Assembly: GCF_019061145.1 (NCBI RefSeq) | Contig: NZ_JAHQZS010000001.1 | Span: 682,001 to 746,000 of the forward strand | From: Anianabacter salinae | Lineage (GTDB): Bacteria > Pseudomonadota > Alphaproteobacteria > Rhodobacterales > Rhodobacteraceae | Direction of reading: 5' to 3' | Length of the DNA: 64,000 bases | Shown here: piece by piece, positions 56,944-64,000 of the stretch | Numbering within the stretch: the first letter of the stretch is position 1 | Layout: the number at the start of each line of letters is the position of its first letter | Program-made: the position numbers and the translations under genes | The notes under the pieces: model-generated | Told to the model about the DNA's origin: nothing | The model's input: the letters and a program-made list of their open reading frames with translations, nothing else | Databases searched by the model: none

Positions 56944-57156
56944 ATGCTCAACAATATCGGCCTTCCTGGCCTTCTTCTGATCGCCGTCGTCGTGCTCGTG
57001 CTGTTCGGGCGCGGCAAGATCTCGTCGCTCATGGGCGAGGTCGGCAAGGGCATCACCGCCTTCAAGCGCGGCGTCGATGACAGCAAGAAGGAGCTTGAGG
57101 ATTCAAGCGCCTCCGCCAACGAGAACGCCACCGAGCAGGAGAAGGACAAGGCCTGA
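56944..57156 (+). CDS. tatA: Sec-independent protein translocase TatA
   Basis: Pore-forming subunit of the twin-arginine translocase, 70 residues: a single membrane helix (about 7-21) with the FGRGKI motif, then an amphipathic helix ([18 protein letters not shown]) and an acidic tail. GGGAGAG precedes the ATG. First gene of tatABC. Confidence 0.94.
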   Translation: MLNNIGLPGLLLIAVVVLVLFGRGKISSLMGEVGKGITAFKRGVDDSKKELEDSSASANENATEQEKDKA

Positions 57157-57199
57157 AGGCCTGTCCCGACCTGCTGATCGCCCGAAGGCATAAGCACCC

Positions 57200-57910
57200 A
57201 TGTTCGACATCGGCTGGACCGAGCTTCTGGTCATCGGCGTCGTCGCCCTGATCGTGGTGGGCCCCAAGGACCTGCCCGGCATGTTCCGCACACTTGGGCG
57301 GTTCACGGGCAAGATGCGCGGCATGGCCCGCGATTTTCAGCGCGCCATGAACGATGCCGCCGAAGAGGCGGGCGCGAGCGATCTCAAGAAGATGGGCGCG
57401 GACCTCAAGAACGCGACCTCGGCGCGCAAGCTGGGCCTTGACCGCCTGAACGACGCCGCCGACCGCTTCGAGAAATGGGACCCGACGAAGGCCGCGAAGG
57501 GATCGAAACCGACCGAGACCAAGGACGCCGTGGCCTCCGCGCCTGCCAAGGGCCCCGCGACGCAAAAGCTGGCCGAAGAACGCGCCGCCGCCGCCGAAAA
57601 GCTGAAGACCGGGGCCGCCAAACGCGCTGCCGACCGCGTCGAAACCGAGGTGCAGGCCGCCGAGGCCCCAGCGGAACCAGCTGCGAAACCTGCGGCGGCC
57701 TCCAGGCCCAAGGCACCGGCCAAGCCCAAACCCGCTGCCGCTGACAAGTCCAAACCCGCTGCCGCCGCAAAGCCCAAGACACCGGCAAAGGCCGCGCCGA
57801 AGACACCGGCCAAGGCGAAACCCGCCAAGACCGCGACCACGACTGCAAAGCCGCCCGCCGCCCGCCGCAGCAAGGCCGCCGCAAAACCCGCCGGGGATGA
57901 CACCGAATGA
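57200..57910 (+). CDS. tatB: Sec-independent protein translocase TatB
   Basis: Forms the signal-peptide receptor with TatC. 236 residues: [27 protein letters not shown] start (helix with the conserved Glu8), then an amphipathic helix, then a long Lys/Ala/Pro-rich tail from about 110 to the end with repeated KPAAA and PAKAK runs. Such tails are known in alphaproteobacterial TatB but this one is long. Overlaps tatC by four bases (ATGA). Confidence 0.94.
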   Translation: MFDIGWTELLVIGVVALIVVGPKDLPGMFRTLGRFTGKMRGMARDFQRAMNDAAEEAGASDLKKMGADLKNATSARKLGLDRLNDAADRFEKWDPTKAAKGSKPTETKDAVASAPAKGPATQKLAEERAAAAEKLKTGAAKRAADRVETEVQAAEAPAEPAAKPAAASRPKAPAKPKPAAADKSKPAAAAKPKTPAKAAPKTPAKAKPAKTATTTAKPPAARRSKAAAKPAGDDTE

Positions 57911-58779
57911 GCAAGGCCGATGAGATCGAGGACACTTCGGCGCCGCTGATCGAGCATCTGGCCGAGCTGCGCACGCGCCTGATGTGGTGCGTCGGCTATT
58001 TCCTCGTCGGCATGGTGATCTGCTTTACCGTCGCCACGCCGATCTTCAACTTTCTCACCGATCCGCTGTGCCAGCAGCTTGCCGCGCGCGGCCAGAATTG
58101 CGACCTGATCTTCATCTCGCCGCAGGAAGGCTTCTTCGTCGCGATCAAGGTGTCGCTGCTCGGCGGCTTCTTCCTGTCGTTTCCGTTCATCGCCAGCCAG
58201 CTTTGGCGCTTCGTGGCGCCGGGTCTCTACCGGTCCGAGAAGGGCGCGTTCCTGCCCTTCCTCGTCGCCTCCCCGTTCATGTTCATCCTCGGTGCTTCCT
58301 TCGCCTTCTACGTCGTCACGCCGCTGGCCTATGACTTCTTCCTCGGATTCCAGCAATTCGGACAATCGGGCGAGGCCGTGCCGGACGAGGGCGTGCGGCA
58401 AGGGCTGTCGGTGGTGTTCCAGGGCTCGGCGCAGGAATACCTCAACCTCACGATCAAGTTCATCGTCGCCTTCGGGATGTGCTTTCAACTTCCGGTGCTG
58501 CTGACGCTGATGGGCAAGGCGGGCCTTGTCTCCTCGCGCGGTCTGGCGGATGTGCGCAAATATGCGGTCGTCGCGATCCTGCTTCTGGCCGCCATCGTCA
58601 CGCCGCCCGATGTCATCACGCAGGTGATCCTGTTCGTGGTCGTCTACGGGCTTTACGAGATCTCGATCTTCCTCGTGCGCCGTGTCGAGAAGAAGCGCAC
58701 CGAACAATTGCGCGCCGAAGGCATCCTCGACGAGGACGAAGACCTCGACGATCTTGGCAACCCCAAGGGCGACGCGTGA
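57907..58779 (+). CDS. tatC: Sec-independent protein translocase TatC
   Basis: Polytopic subunit, 290 residues, six helices. The N-terminal [40 protein letters not shown] and the conserved periplasmic segment near [15 protein letters not shown] match the family. A charged C-terminal tail ([15 protein letters not shown]) follows. Stop overlaps the ATPase start (GTGA). Confidence 0.95.
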   Translation: MSKADEIEDTSAPLIEHLAELRTRLMWCVGYFLVGMVICFTVATPIFNFLTDPLCQQLAARGQNCDLIFISPQEGFFVAIKVSLLGGFFLSFPFIASQLWRFVAPGLYRSEKGAFLPFLVASPFMFILGASFAFYVVTPLAYDFFLGFQQFGQSGEAVPDEGVRQGLSVVFQGSAQEYLNLTIKFIVAFGMCFQLPVLLTLMGKAGLVSSRGLADVRKYAVVAILLLAAIVTPPDVITQVILFVVVYGLYEISIFLVRRVEKKRTEQLRAEGILDEDEDLDDLGNPKGDA

Positions 58780-59615
58780 CCGGGGACGCGCTGGGCCGCA
58801 TCGCAGAAGCGCTGGAGCGGATCAGTCCGCCCCCCGGCGCCGCCCCCGACTTCGGCGGGGCAGGCGCCTTCCTGTGGCATGTCGCGCCCGACAGGCTGGT
58901 GCCGGTGCAGCAGGTGAACCGGGTCGATCTTGGCCTGCTGATCGGCGTTGACCGCGCCCGCGACACGCTGGTGCAGAACACCCTGCAATTCGCGCGCGGC
59001 TTTCCTGCGAACAACGCGCTGCTGTGGGGCGCGCGGGGCATGGGAAAATCCTCGCTCGTGAAGGCGGTCCATGCCGCCGTAGTGGCCGAGGGGCATGCGC
59101 TCAAGCTGATCGAGATCCAGCGCGAGGATATCCCGTCCATCGGCCGCCTGCTTGGCCTCTTGCGCGGCGCCGATGTCCGCTTCGTGCTGTTTTGCGACGA
59201 TCTGTCCTTCAGCCATGACGACCAGCACTACAAGTCGCTAAAGGCCGTGCTCGACGGCGGCATCGAGGGGCGCCCGGACAACGTGGTGTTCTACGCCACC
59301 TCGAACCGCCGCCACCTGATGCCGCGCGACATGATCGAGAACGAGCGGCAGTCGGGCATCAACCCCGCCGAGGCGACCGAAGAAAAGGTATCGCTTTCCG
59401 ACCGCTTCGGCCTGTGGCTGGGCTTCCACCCCTGCACGCAGGACGACTATCTGGCGATGATCCGGGGCTATTGCGACGCCTACGGGATCAGGATCGACGA
59501 CGCCGCGCTCCGCGCCGAGGCGATCGAATGGCAGGCCACGCGCGGCGCCCGCTCGGGCCGCGTCGCATGGCAGTATTTCACCGATCTTGCAGGACGGCAG
59601 GGCGTCCGGCTCTAG
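58776..59615 (+). CDS. AAA ATPase (DUF815 family)
   Basis: A 279-residue P-loop ATPase, Walker [17 protein letters not shown], Walker [21 protein letters not shown], then [18 protein letters not shown] and [23 protein letters not shown]815 members are predicted ATPases of unknown role. The GTG start overlaps the tatC stop, so it is co-translated with the Tat translocase genes; a direct role in Tat export is not known. The gene ends before a dispersed repeat. Confidence 0.88.
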   Translation: MTGDALGRIAEALERISPPPGAAPDFGGAGAFLWHVAPDRLVPVQQVNRVDLGLLIGVDRARDTLVQNTLQFARGFPANNALLWGARGMGKSSLVKAVHAAVVAEGHALKLIEIQREDIPSIGRLLGLLRGADVRFVLFCDDLSFSHDDQHYKSLKAVLDGGIEGRPDNVVFYATSNRRHLMPRDMIENERQSGINPAEATEEKVSLSDRFGLWLGFHPCTQDDYLAMIRGYCDAYGIRIDDAALRAEAIEWQATRGARSGRVAWQYFTDLAGRQGVRL

Positions 59616-59640
59616 ATACTCGGGGCGCGCGCGCCCTTGT

Positions 59641-59720
59641 CATTTTTGGTCCACAAGTACCTCCGGGGGGTCTGGGGGGCAGAGCCCCCCAGCCCGGTCG
59701 CGCGGCGCAAGCCGCGCGAA
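59641..59720 (+). repeat. Dispersed repeat copy with two GC hairpins
   Basis: CATTTTTGGTCCACAAGTAC at 59641, CTCCGGGGGG, then CTGGGGGGC-AGA-GCCCCCCAG (9-bp stem, 59672-59692) and CGCGCGGC-GCAA-GCCGCGCG (59699-59718). Lies between convergent genes (the AAA ATPase and the LysM/M23 gene), a place where a bidirectional terminator would be useful. No T-tract. Confidence 0.75.
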
Positions 59721-59723
59721 ACC

Positions 59724-60935
59724 TCACGGCAGGAATTGCGCCGGGTTCACCAGTTCGGCGCCGCGCAGCGACAAGAACCGCAGGCCAGACCCGGAGTTGT
59801 TGTTCACCGTGGCGATCACGTCGCCCGCCTTGACGGTCTGGTCCTTCGCCACCTTGATGTCGGAAATCTCGGCATAGGCCGATGACACGTTCCCCGAATG
59901 GCGGATCACCAGGTAGGTGTTGCCTGTCGTGTCGGGTGAGACCAGCGTCACCGTGCCATCGGCGGCGGCGCGCACGGGGGTGCCGTTGTCGGCGGCAAAG
60001 ACCACGTAGGACCGTTTGTCGGCCTCGGAATACTCCGAGATGATCGGCCCGGACACCGGCGCGCGGAACTTTGCGCCGGAGGCGCTGGCGGCGGTCGTCT
60101 GGCTTCCGAGATTGGGCGAGGCGGGCGGCGCGGCGGCGGCGGCTTCCTCGGTCTCGTCGGGCAGGGGCGCCGCAGAGGAGGGCGGCAGCGGGGCCACGCT
60201 GCCCGCGCCGGGGGCAGAGGCGATTTGCGTCTCGGGCACCTGCGCCGGGGTCGGGGAGGGCGCCGCGCCGGACGAGGCGACCGGGATCAGCAGGAACTGC
60301 CCTTCACGCACCGACAAATCGGGGCCAAGCCCGTTCCAGTCCGCGAGTGATCGCACCGACACGCCATAGAGCCGCGAGATCGAATAGGCGGTCTCTCCGC
60401 GCACGACCTGGTGGCGGATCGGCGCGGGGCCGGTCTGGATCACCGGCGCGGCGCCCGCTTGCGGCGCGGCCTGGCCCGAGGCCTCGGCGCGGTCGATGGC
60501 GTTCGAGGCCAGGGCCGAGACGTCGATGCGGTTGCCGCTCGCCCCGGTCGCGGCAGAGGGTTCCGCCACGCGGCGGGGCAGGGCCAGAACCTCACCTTCG
60601 CGCAAGGACGTGTCCGTGGTCAGCGCGTTGTAGCTGGCAAGCTCCTCGGCGGGCAGGCCGACGCGGGTGGCGATGGTGCCGACCGTGTCGCCGCGCCGGG
60701 CGACGGCCACCTGGAACTGCGGATAGGAAATCACGCCGCGGTTGTCGGCATCGGGCCGGTCGGACACCGACTGCACCGCAGCGGTGGTGTCGGCGCCACT
60801 GTCGGCAAGGTCGCGCAAGTCGAAATCCAGCGGACCGCTGCAGGCGGCAAGTGCGAAGATCGACAGGCCGCCAAAGGTTCTGGCCAGGGTCATTCGAAAT
60901 ATGTGCGTCGAAACGGTCATCTTGCTCATCCTCAT
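59724..60935 (-). CDS. LysM/M23-domain lipoprotein (NlpD-like), degenerate peptidase
   Basis: A 403-residue protein with a lipoprotein signal (LARTFGGLSIFALAACSGPL, lipid cysteine near 33), two LysM domains (VARRGDTVGTIATRVGLPAE and HQVVRGETAYSISRLYGVSV) that bind peptidoglycan, a proline/alanine linker and a C-terminal M23 fold (FRAPVSGPIISEYSEADKRS, GTPVRAAADGTVTLVSPDTTG). The metal ligands of M23 (HxxxD and HxH) are absent: the corresponding places read KRSYVV and SSAYAE. It therefore resembles EnvC/NlpD, which activate amidases without cutting peptidoglycan. Neighbours surE-pcm are the same as in the E. coli nlpD operon. Start 60935 or a later ATG (60920, 60893). Confidence 0.9.
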   Translation of the reverse strand: MRMSKMTVSTHIFRMTLARTFGGLSIFALAACSGPLDFDLRDLADSGADTTAAVQSVSDRPDADNRGVISYPQFQVAVARRGDTVGTIATRVGLPAEELASYNALTTDTSLREGEVLALPRRVAEPSAATGASGNRIDVSALASNAIDRAEASGQAAPQAGAAPVIQTGPAPIRHQVVRGETAYSISRLYGVSVRSLADWNGLGPDLSVREGQFLLIPVASSGAAPSPTPAQVPETQIASAPGAGSVAPLPPSSAAPLPDETEEAAAAAPPASPNLGSQTTAASASGAKFRAPVSGPIISEYSEADKRSYVVFAADNGTPVRAAADGTVTLVSPDTTGNTYLVIRHSGNVSSAYAEISDIKVAKDQTVKAGDVIATVNNNSGSGLRFLSLRGAELVNPAQFLP

Positions 60936-60969
60936 CAGGTCTTCCCCCCGTGTCCCCGGGGGCGTTCCT

Positions 60970-61608
60970 TCAATCCTGTCCCAGCCCCTCGAGAAGAGGC
61001 ACGAAGCGCACGTCGCGCAGCTCGTCATACTCGAACCCCGCATCGGTGCGTGTGACCTTGATAAGGCTCTGCACCGCGTCCGACTGTCCCACAGGCAATA
61101 CCATGATACCCCCGATCCGCAGTTGCGCCAATAGGGGGCCGGGCGGGTCCTCGGCGGCCGCCGTGACGATGATCCGGTCGAACGGCGCCTGGTCGGGCAG
61201 CCCGTGGCTGCCGTCGGCGGTGAAGGCGGTGATGTTGACCAGCCCGGCGCGGTCGAACACCTCTTTCGCCTCGCGCACGAGGCGGCGGTGGCGGTCGACG
61301 GTGTAGACCCGCCGCGCAAGCTGGCTCAGGATCGCCGCCTGGTAGCCCGAGCCGGTGCCGACCTCGAGCACCTTGTCGCGCGGTTGCACGTTCAGCGCCT
61401 GGCTCATCAGCCCGACCACGGACGGCTGGCTGATCGTCTGCCCGCAAGCGATCGGCAGCGGCATGTCCTCGTAGGCGCGATTGGCAAAGATGCCGCGCAC
61501 GAAGTCGCCCCGGTCCACCGTTTCCATCGCGGTCAGCACACGTGTGTCGGTGACGCCCTTTGAGCGAAGCGCGAAGAGGAACTGCATCTTCTGCTCGGCA
61601 TCGAACAT
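60970..61608 (-). CDS. pcm: Protein-L-isoaspartate O-methyltransferase
   Basis: Repairs isoaspartyl residues in aged proteins with SAM. 212 residues, motif [20 protein letters not shown], and the substrate region [20 protein letters not shown] near residue 50. Downstream of surE with a nine-base gap and upstream of the LysM/M23 gene, the conserved surE-pcm-nlpD arrangement. Confidence 0.95.
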   Translation of the reverse strand: MFDAEQKMQFLFALRSKGVTDTRVLTAMETVDRGDFVRGIFANRAYEDMPLPIACGQTISQPSVVGLMSQALNVQPRDKVLEVGTGSGYQAAILSQLARRVYTVDRHRRLVREAKEVFDRAGLVNITAFTADGSHGLPDQAPFDRIIVTAAAEDPPGPLLAQLRIGGIMVLPVGQSDAVQSLIKVTRTDAGFEYDELRDVRFVPLLEGLGQD

Positions 61609-61617
61609 CTCGTGCGG

Positions 61618-62403
61618 TTACTCCAGACGGGACCGAAGGTCGTCCACCACCTCGTGCGCGGTGAAATCCGCGCGCATTGGCGTGACCGAGATGAATCCCT
61701 GCAGGTTCGCCGCCGCGTCGGTGCCCGGCGCGGTTTCCGTCTGCTGCGACGAGCCGACGATCCACAGGAACTTGCGCCCGTTTGGCGAGGTATAGGGTTC
61801 CACCCGGTGCGCGCCTGCGCGGCGAAACCCCTGCGACGTGACCTTGACGCCGCCAACCTGCGCCGCCGGGACCGGCGGGAAGTTGACATTGTAGAACAGC
61901 CGGTAGTCGGCGTCGTCCCACAGGCCCTTGTCCAGAAGATCGCGCACCACGCGCACGCCGTGCCTGCGCGAAGCCTCGAACCGGTCGTCGGCGTTGAAAT
62001 TGTGCGGGCCAAGGTATTGCGACAGCGCGATGGCGGGCAGACCTTGCAACGCCGCTTCCATCGCGGCGCCAAGAGTGCCGGAATAGACCGCGTTCTCGGC
62101 CGAGTTGTTGCCCCGGTTCACGCCCGACAGCACCAGGTCGGGCGGCGATCCCGCCATCACGTCATGCAGACCCGCCAGGACGCAGTCGGCGGGCGAGCCT
62201 TCGGCGGCAAAGACCCGGTCGCTGTATTGCACGATCATCGTGGGGTGGGCATGGCTGGTCGCGTGGGCGACACCCGATTGCTCGAAGGCGGGGGCGACGG
62301 TCCAGACCTCGCCGCCCGGGCCCGCGATCTCGGCCGCGATCTCGTGCAGGACCTTCAGGCCCTCGGCGTTGATGCCGTCGTCGTTGGTGATGAGTATCCG
62401 CAT
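61618..62403 (-). CDS. surE: 5'/3'-nucleotidase SurE
   Basis: Metal-dependent nucleotidase for nucleoside monophosphates, with a role in stationary-phase survival. 261 residues, beginning [19 protein letters not shown] with the metal-binding Asp-Asp, then [19 protein letters not shown] and [11 protein letters not shown], all conserved. First gene of the unit with pcm and the NlpD-like gene, with a candidate promoter in front. Confidence 0.96.
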   Translation of the reverse strand: MRILITNDDGINAEGLKVLHEIAAEIAGPGGEVWTVAPAFEQSGVAHATSHAHPTMIVQYSDRVFAAEGSPADCVLAGLHDVMAGSPPDLVLSGVNRGNNSAENAVYSGTLGAAMEAALQGLPAIALSQYLGPHNFNADDRFEASRRHGVRVVRDLLDKGLWDDADYRLFYNVNFPPVPAAQVGGVKVTSQGFRRAGAHRVEPYTSPNGRKFLWIVGSSQQTETAPGTDAAANLQGFISVTPMRADFTAHEVVDDLRSRLE

Positions 62404-62424
62404 GCCTGCCCCGAGGTTTTGTCT

Positions 62425-62453
62425 TTGTTAGGCGACAGCCGCCCGCGCGGCAA
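62425..62453 (-). promoter_or_regulatory. Putative promoter of the surE unit
   Basis: Minus strand TTGCCG (62448-62453), 17 bases, TAACAA (62425-62430), giving a leader of about 15 bases before the surE ATG at 62403. Confidence 0.45.
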
Positions 62454-62479
62454 GGCGGGGTTGCGCATTCAGGCGCCCG

Positions 62480-63136
62480 TCAAAGCCCGATCCCTGCCAG
62501 AAGCCGCGCCGCTTCGGCCTCGGGCCGGGCCAGGGCGGCGCGATCCTCACCGGGAAAGAACCGCGCGCGGGTGGCGGTGGGCATCGGTGCAGGCGTCAGC
62601 ACATGAACCTTGGGGCCAAGCCGCGCCGTCTCGGCCGCCCAGGCACGGGCCAGCGCGATCTGCGCCGCCTTGGTCGCGGCATAGGCGCCAAAGAACTTTT
62701 CGCCTACATGGGGGTCGTCGAAAAACACCGCCGCGCCGTCCTCCGGCCGCAGCAGCGGCGAGACCATCGGGATCAGCGTCGCCGTTGCGGTGACATTGAC
62801 GGCAAGCGCCTTGTCGAAGTCCTTGGCGGCAACGTGATCGGCGGGCGACAGCGGCGGCGCCTGCACCGCCGTGTGGACCCACAGGCGCACCCCCCCCCAG
62901 CGATCAAAGATCGACCGGCACAGATGCGCCATCGCGCCCGGCGTGGTCACATCCATCGGCGCAAGCGTCGCTTGTCCGCCCTTTGCCTTGATGCGGTCGT
63001 CCAGGTCTTCCAGCCCGCCGACGGTGCGGGCGACGGCGACAACGTGGAAACGCGGGGCCAGCGCCTCGGCTATCGCGGCGCCAAGGCCGCGCGAGGCACC
63101 GGTGACAAGAACGGGGCGGTCGGGCTGATCGGTCAT
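62480..63136 (-). CDS. Short-chain dehydrogenase/reductase
   Basis: A 218-residue classical SDR with LVTGASRGLGAAIAEALAPR (NAD(P) site) and the catalytic YAATKAAQIALARAW (Tyr and Lys present). The usual serine of the catalytic triad is not obvious: the strand reads AVFFDDPHVGEKFFGAY. C-terminal part is short. Substrate unknown. Divergent to bioY, with surE downstream on the same strand after a 76-bp gap. Confidence 0.88.
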   Translation of the reverse strand: MTDQPDRPVLVTGASRGLGAAIAEALAPRFHVVAVARTVGGLEDLDDRIKAKGGQATLAPMDVTTPGAMAHLCRSIFDRWGGVRLWVHTAVQAPPLSPADHVAAKDFDKALAVNVTATATLIPMVSPLLRPEDGAAVFFDDPHVGEKFFGAYAATKAAQIALARAWAAETARLGPKVHVLTPAPMPTATRARFFPGEDRAALARPEAEAARLLAGIGL

Positions 63137-63178
63137 GGCGCACGCTTTGTCACCGGCGGGGCGTTAGCGCAAGCCGTG

Positions 63179-63207
63179 TTGACACTGTGTCGCGCAGAGT
63201 GGATTTT
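63179..63207 (+). promoter_or_regulatory. Putative bioY promoter
   Basis: A consensus -35, TTGACA (63179-63184), 17 bases, GATTTT (63202-63207); the ATG at 63242 lies about 30 bases downstream of the predicted start. I looked for the alphaproteobacterial BioR operator (TTATCTATAA-like) and saw none. Confidence 0.5.
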
Positions 63208-63241
63208 CAGCGCAAACCCAGAACCGAAGGACGCACACGAC

Positions 63242-63802
63242 ATGACCCTCACCAAAGCCCTCCTGCCCGGCCTGAGCCTGACCCAGAAGGCGGCGATGGC
63301 CGTTGCCGGCTCGCTGTTCATCGCGCTGGCCGCACAGATCGCGGTGCCGTTCTACCCGGTGCCGATGACGCTGCAGACGCTTGCGATCCTGATCGTCGGC
63401 CTGACCTTCGGCGCGCGGCTTGGCGGCGCGACGCTGCTTCTGTATCTGGCCGAGGGCGCGGTTGGCCTTCCGGTCTTTGCCAACGGCGCCTCGACGCTGG
63501 CCTACATGATGGGCCCGACCGGCGGCTTCCTGATCGGCTTTGCGATGATGGCGGTTCTGGCTGGTCTGGCCGTTGAAACCGGCCTTGCGCGCGGTTTCGT
63601 GCGGATGGCGATTGCTGCAGTCGTGGTGTCGCTTCTGCTTTACGTTCCCGGGCTTGCATGGCCTGCCGCGCTGATGGGCAAGACGATGCCCGAGCTGTGG
63701 TCGGGCTGGATGTCGCCGTTCCTGATTGGTGATGCGGTCAAGGCGGTTCTGGCGGCGCTGGTCGTCACCGGCGGCTGGGCCGCGCTGGGCAAGCGCGCCT
63801 GA
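63242..63802 (+). CDS. bioY: Biotin transporter BioY
   Basis: Substrate-binding membrane subunit of energy-coupling factor biotin transporters, 186 residues with six helices. Signature IAVPFYPVPMTLQTLAILIV and GARLGGATLLLYLAEGAVGL, FANGASTLAYMMGPTGGFLI. Solitary BioY proteins transport biotin without EcfAT. It supplies the biotin needed by LiuD and Pyc in this window. GAAGGA precedes the ATG. Confidence 0.95.
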   Translation: MTLTKALLPGLSLTQKAAMAVAGSLFIALAAQIAVPFYPVPMTLQTLAILIVGLTFGARLGGATLLLYLAEGAVGLPVFANGASTLAYMMGPTGGFLIGFAMMAVLAGLAVETGLARGFVRMAIAAVVVSLLLYVPGLAWPAALMGKTMPELWSGWMSPFLIGDAVKAVLAALVVTGGWAALGKRA

Positions 63803-63829
63803 TCCGACGGCCACGCCCTGAAATGATGA

Positions 63830-63857
63830 ACGCCGCGCCTTCGGGCGCGGCGTTTTT
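63830..63857 (+). terminator. Intrinsic terminator after bioY
   Basis: CGCCGCGCC (63831-63839), loop TTCG (63840-63843), GGCGCGGCG (63844-63852), flanked by A-T and followed by five T: a 9- to 10-bp stem closed by a stable UUCG tetraloop. It lies 28 bases past the bioY stop. Confidence 0.88.
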
Positions 63858-63868
63858 CGTTCGGGCGT

Positions 63869-64000
63869 TCAGCCGCCAAGAACGGCAAGCGTGCGGGTGC
63901 GGCCCTTGTCCGACAGGATGACGCGGTCGCCGCGGATCGCAGCGATGACGCCCAGCCCCGAGACCTTTGCGCCCCGGCGCACCTTCACGATCTTTCCCGA
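63869..64000 (-). CDS. 3' end of a gene cut by the window edge, unknown product
   Basis: Minus-strand frame with stop at 63869-63871 and 43 codons visible. The protein end reads KVRRGAKVSGLGVIAAIRGD then RVILSDKGRTRTLAVLGG: alternating hydrophobic and charged residues suggesting a small beta domain. Convergent with bioY, with the bioY terminator between. I cannot name a family from this piece. Confidence 0.5.
   Translation of the reverse strand, partial: SGKIVKVRRGAKVSGLGVIAAIRGDRVILSDKGRTRTLAVLGG

Noticed and set aside
59616-59723. T-rich start CATTTTTGG as an intrinsic terminator for the AAA ATPase gene
   Set aside because: The T run precedes the hairpins rather than following them; the element matches the dispersed repeat instead.
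63137-63241. BioR operator before bioY
   Set aside because: No TTATCTATAA-like palindrome is present in the gap between the SDR and bioY genes.
1-64000. tRNA, rRNA, CRISPR array, prophage or insertion sequence
   Set aside because: No tRNA-like cloverleaf sequence, no regularly spaced direct repeats, no transposase, integrase or phage structural protein was seen in the translated frames.

Overview
The window is high-GC (about two thirds G+C by eye), densely packed bacterial DNA with chains of ATGA/GTGA overlaps. Gene content and protein sequences fit an alphaproteobacterium of the family Rhodobacteraceae (Rhodobacter/Roseobacter relatives): a complex I operon interrupted by small family-specific genes, a long NuoE with an extra C-terminal domain, a Hint-domain protein, an alpha-type pyruvate carboxylase, and copies of a CATCTTTGGTC...AAATAC intergenic repeat that I associate with this family. 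It looks like ordinary chromosome; I see no prophage, insertion sequence, CRISPR array, tRNA or rRNA.

Left part (1-8,700): moaA and a divergent lipoprotein gene share an 85-bp promoter region in which both may be leaderless; the lipoprotein overlaps an acyl-CoA synthetase that probably starts at CTG. A minus-strand unit glmU-glmS-AlkD-like-HAD makes UDP-GlcNAc, and gph diverges from it.

8,701-19,838 is a complete leucine/isovalerate degradation operon (liuA, liuB, liuD, liuE, liuC) with passengers: a short membrane protein, a flavodoxin-like reductase, an LprI-like protein, an EcsC protein, a nitronate monooxygenase-like enzyme, a GST and one frameshifted membrane-protein gene. A good promoter with a TetR-type palindrome at its start site lies in front.

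19,985-39,556 holds all 14 complex I genes, nuoA to nuoN in canonical order, with twelve extra genes between them: a sulfotransferase, a methyltransferase, two lipoproteins, a DUF3291 protein, a coiled-coil protein, four small membrane proteins (one sharing its C-terminal domain with NuoE), and a 58-residue protein with four cysteines. This is the most unusual region here.

39,592-52,356: birA-coaX-rnj (biotin ligase, pantothenate kinase, RNase J), prfC with an ExoD-like gene that probably starts at CTG, a DEAD-box helicase with a strong terminator, a Hint-domain protein, an atypical SDR with a MOSC protein, an orphan ABC ATPase, a TVP38/DedA-like protein and a TerC-like protein.

52,502-64,000: pyruvate carboxylase and a WYL/YafY-type regulator with a palindrome over its own promoter; tatABC with an AAA ATPase; a minus-strand SDR and surE-pcm-LysM/M23 cluster; bioY with promoter and terminator; and the 3' end of a minus-strand gene cut by the window edge. 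BirA, BioY and three biotin enzymes (LiuD, Pyc, with LiuB as partner) lie in the same 64 kb. All function calls rest on reading the translated sequences; no database search was run.
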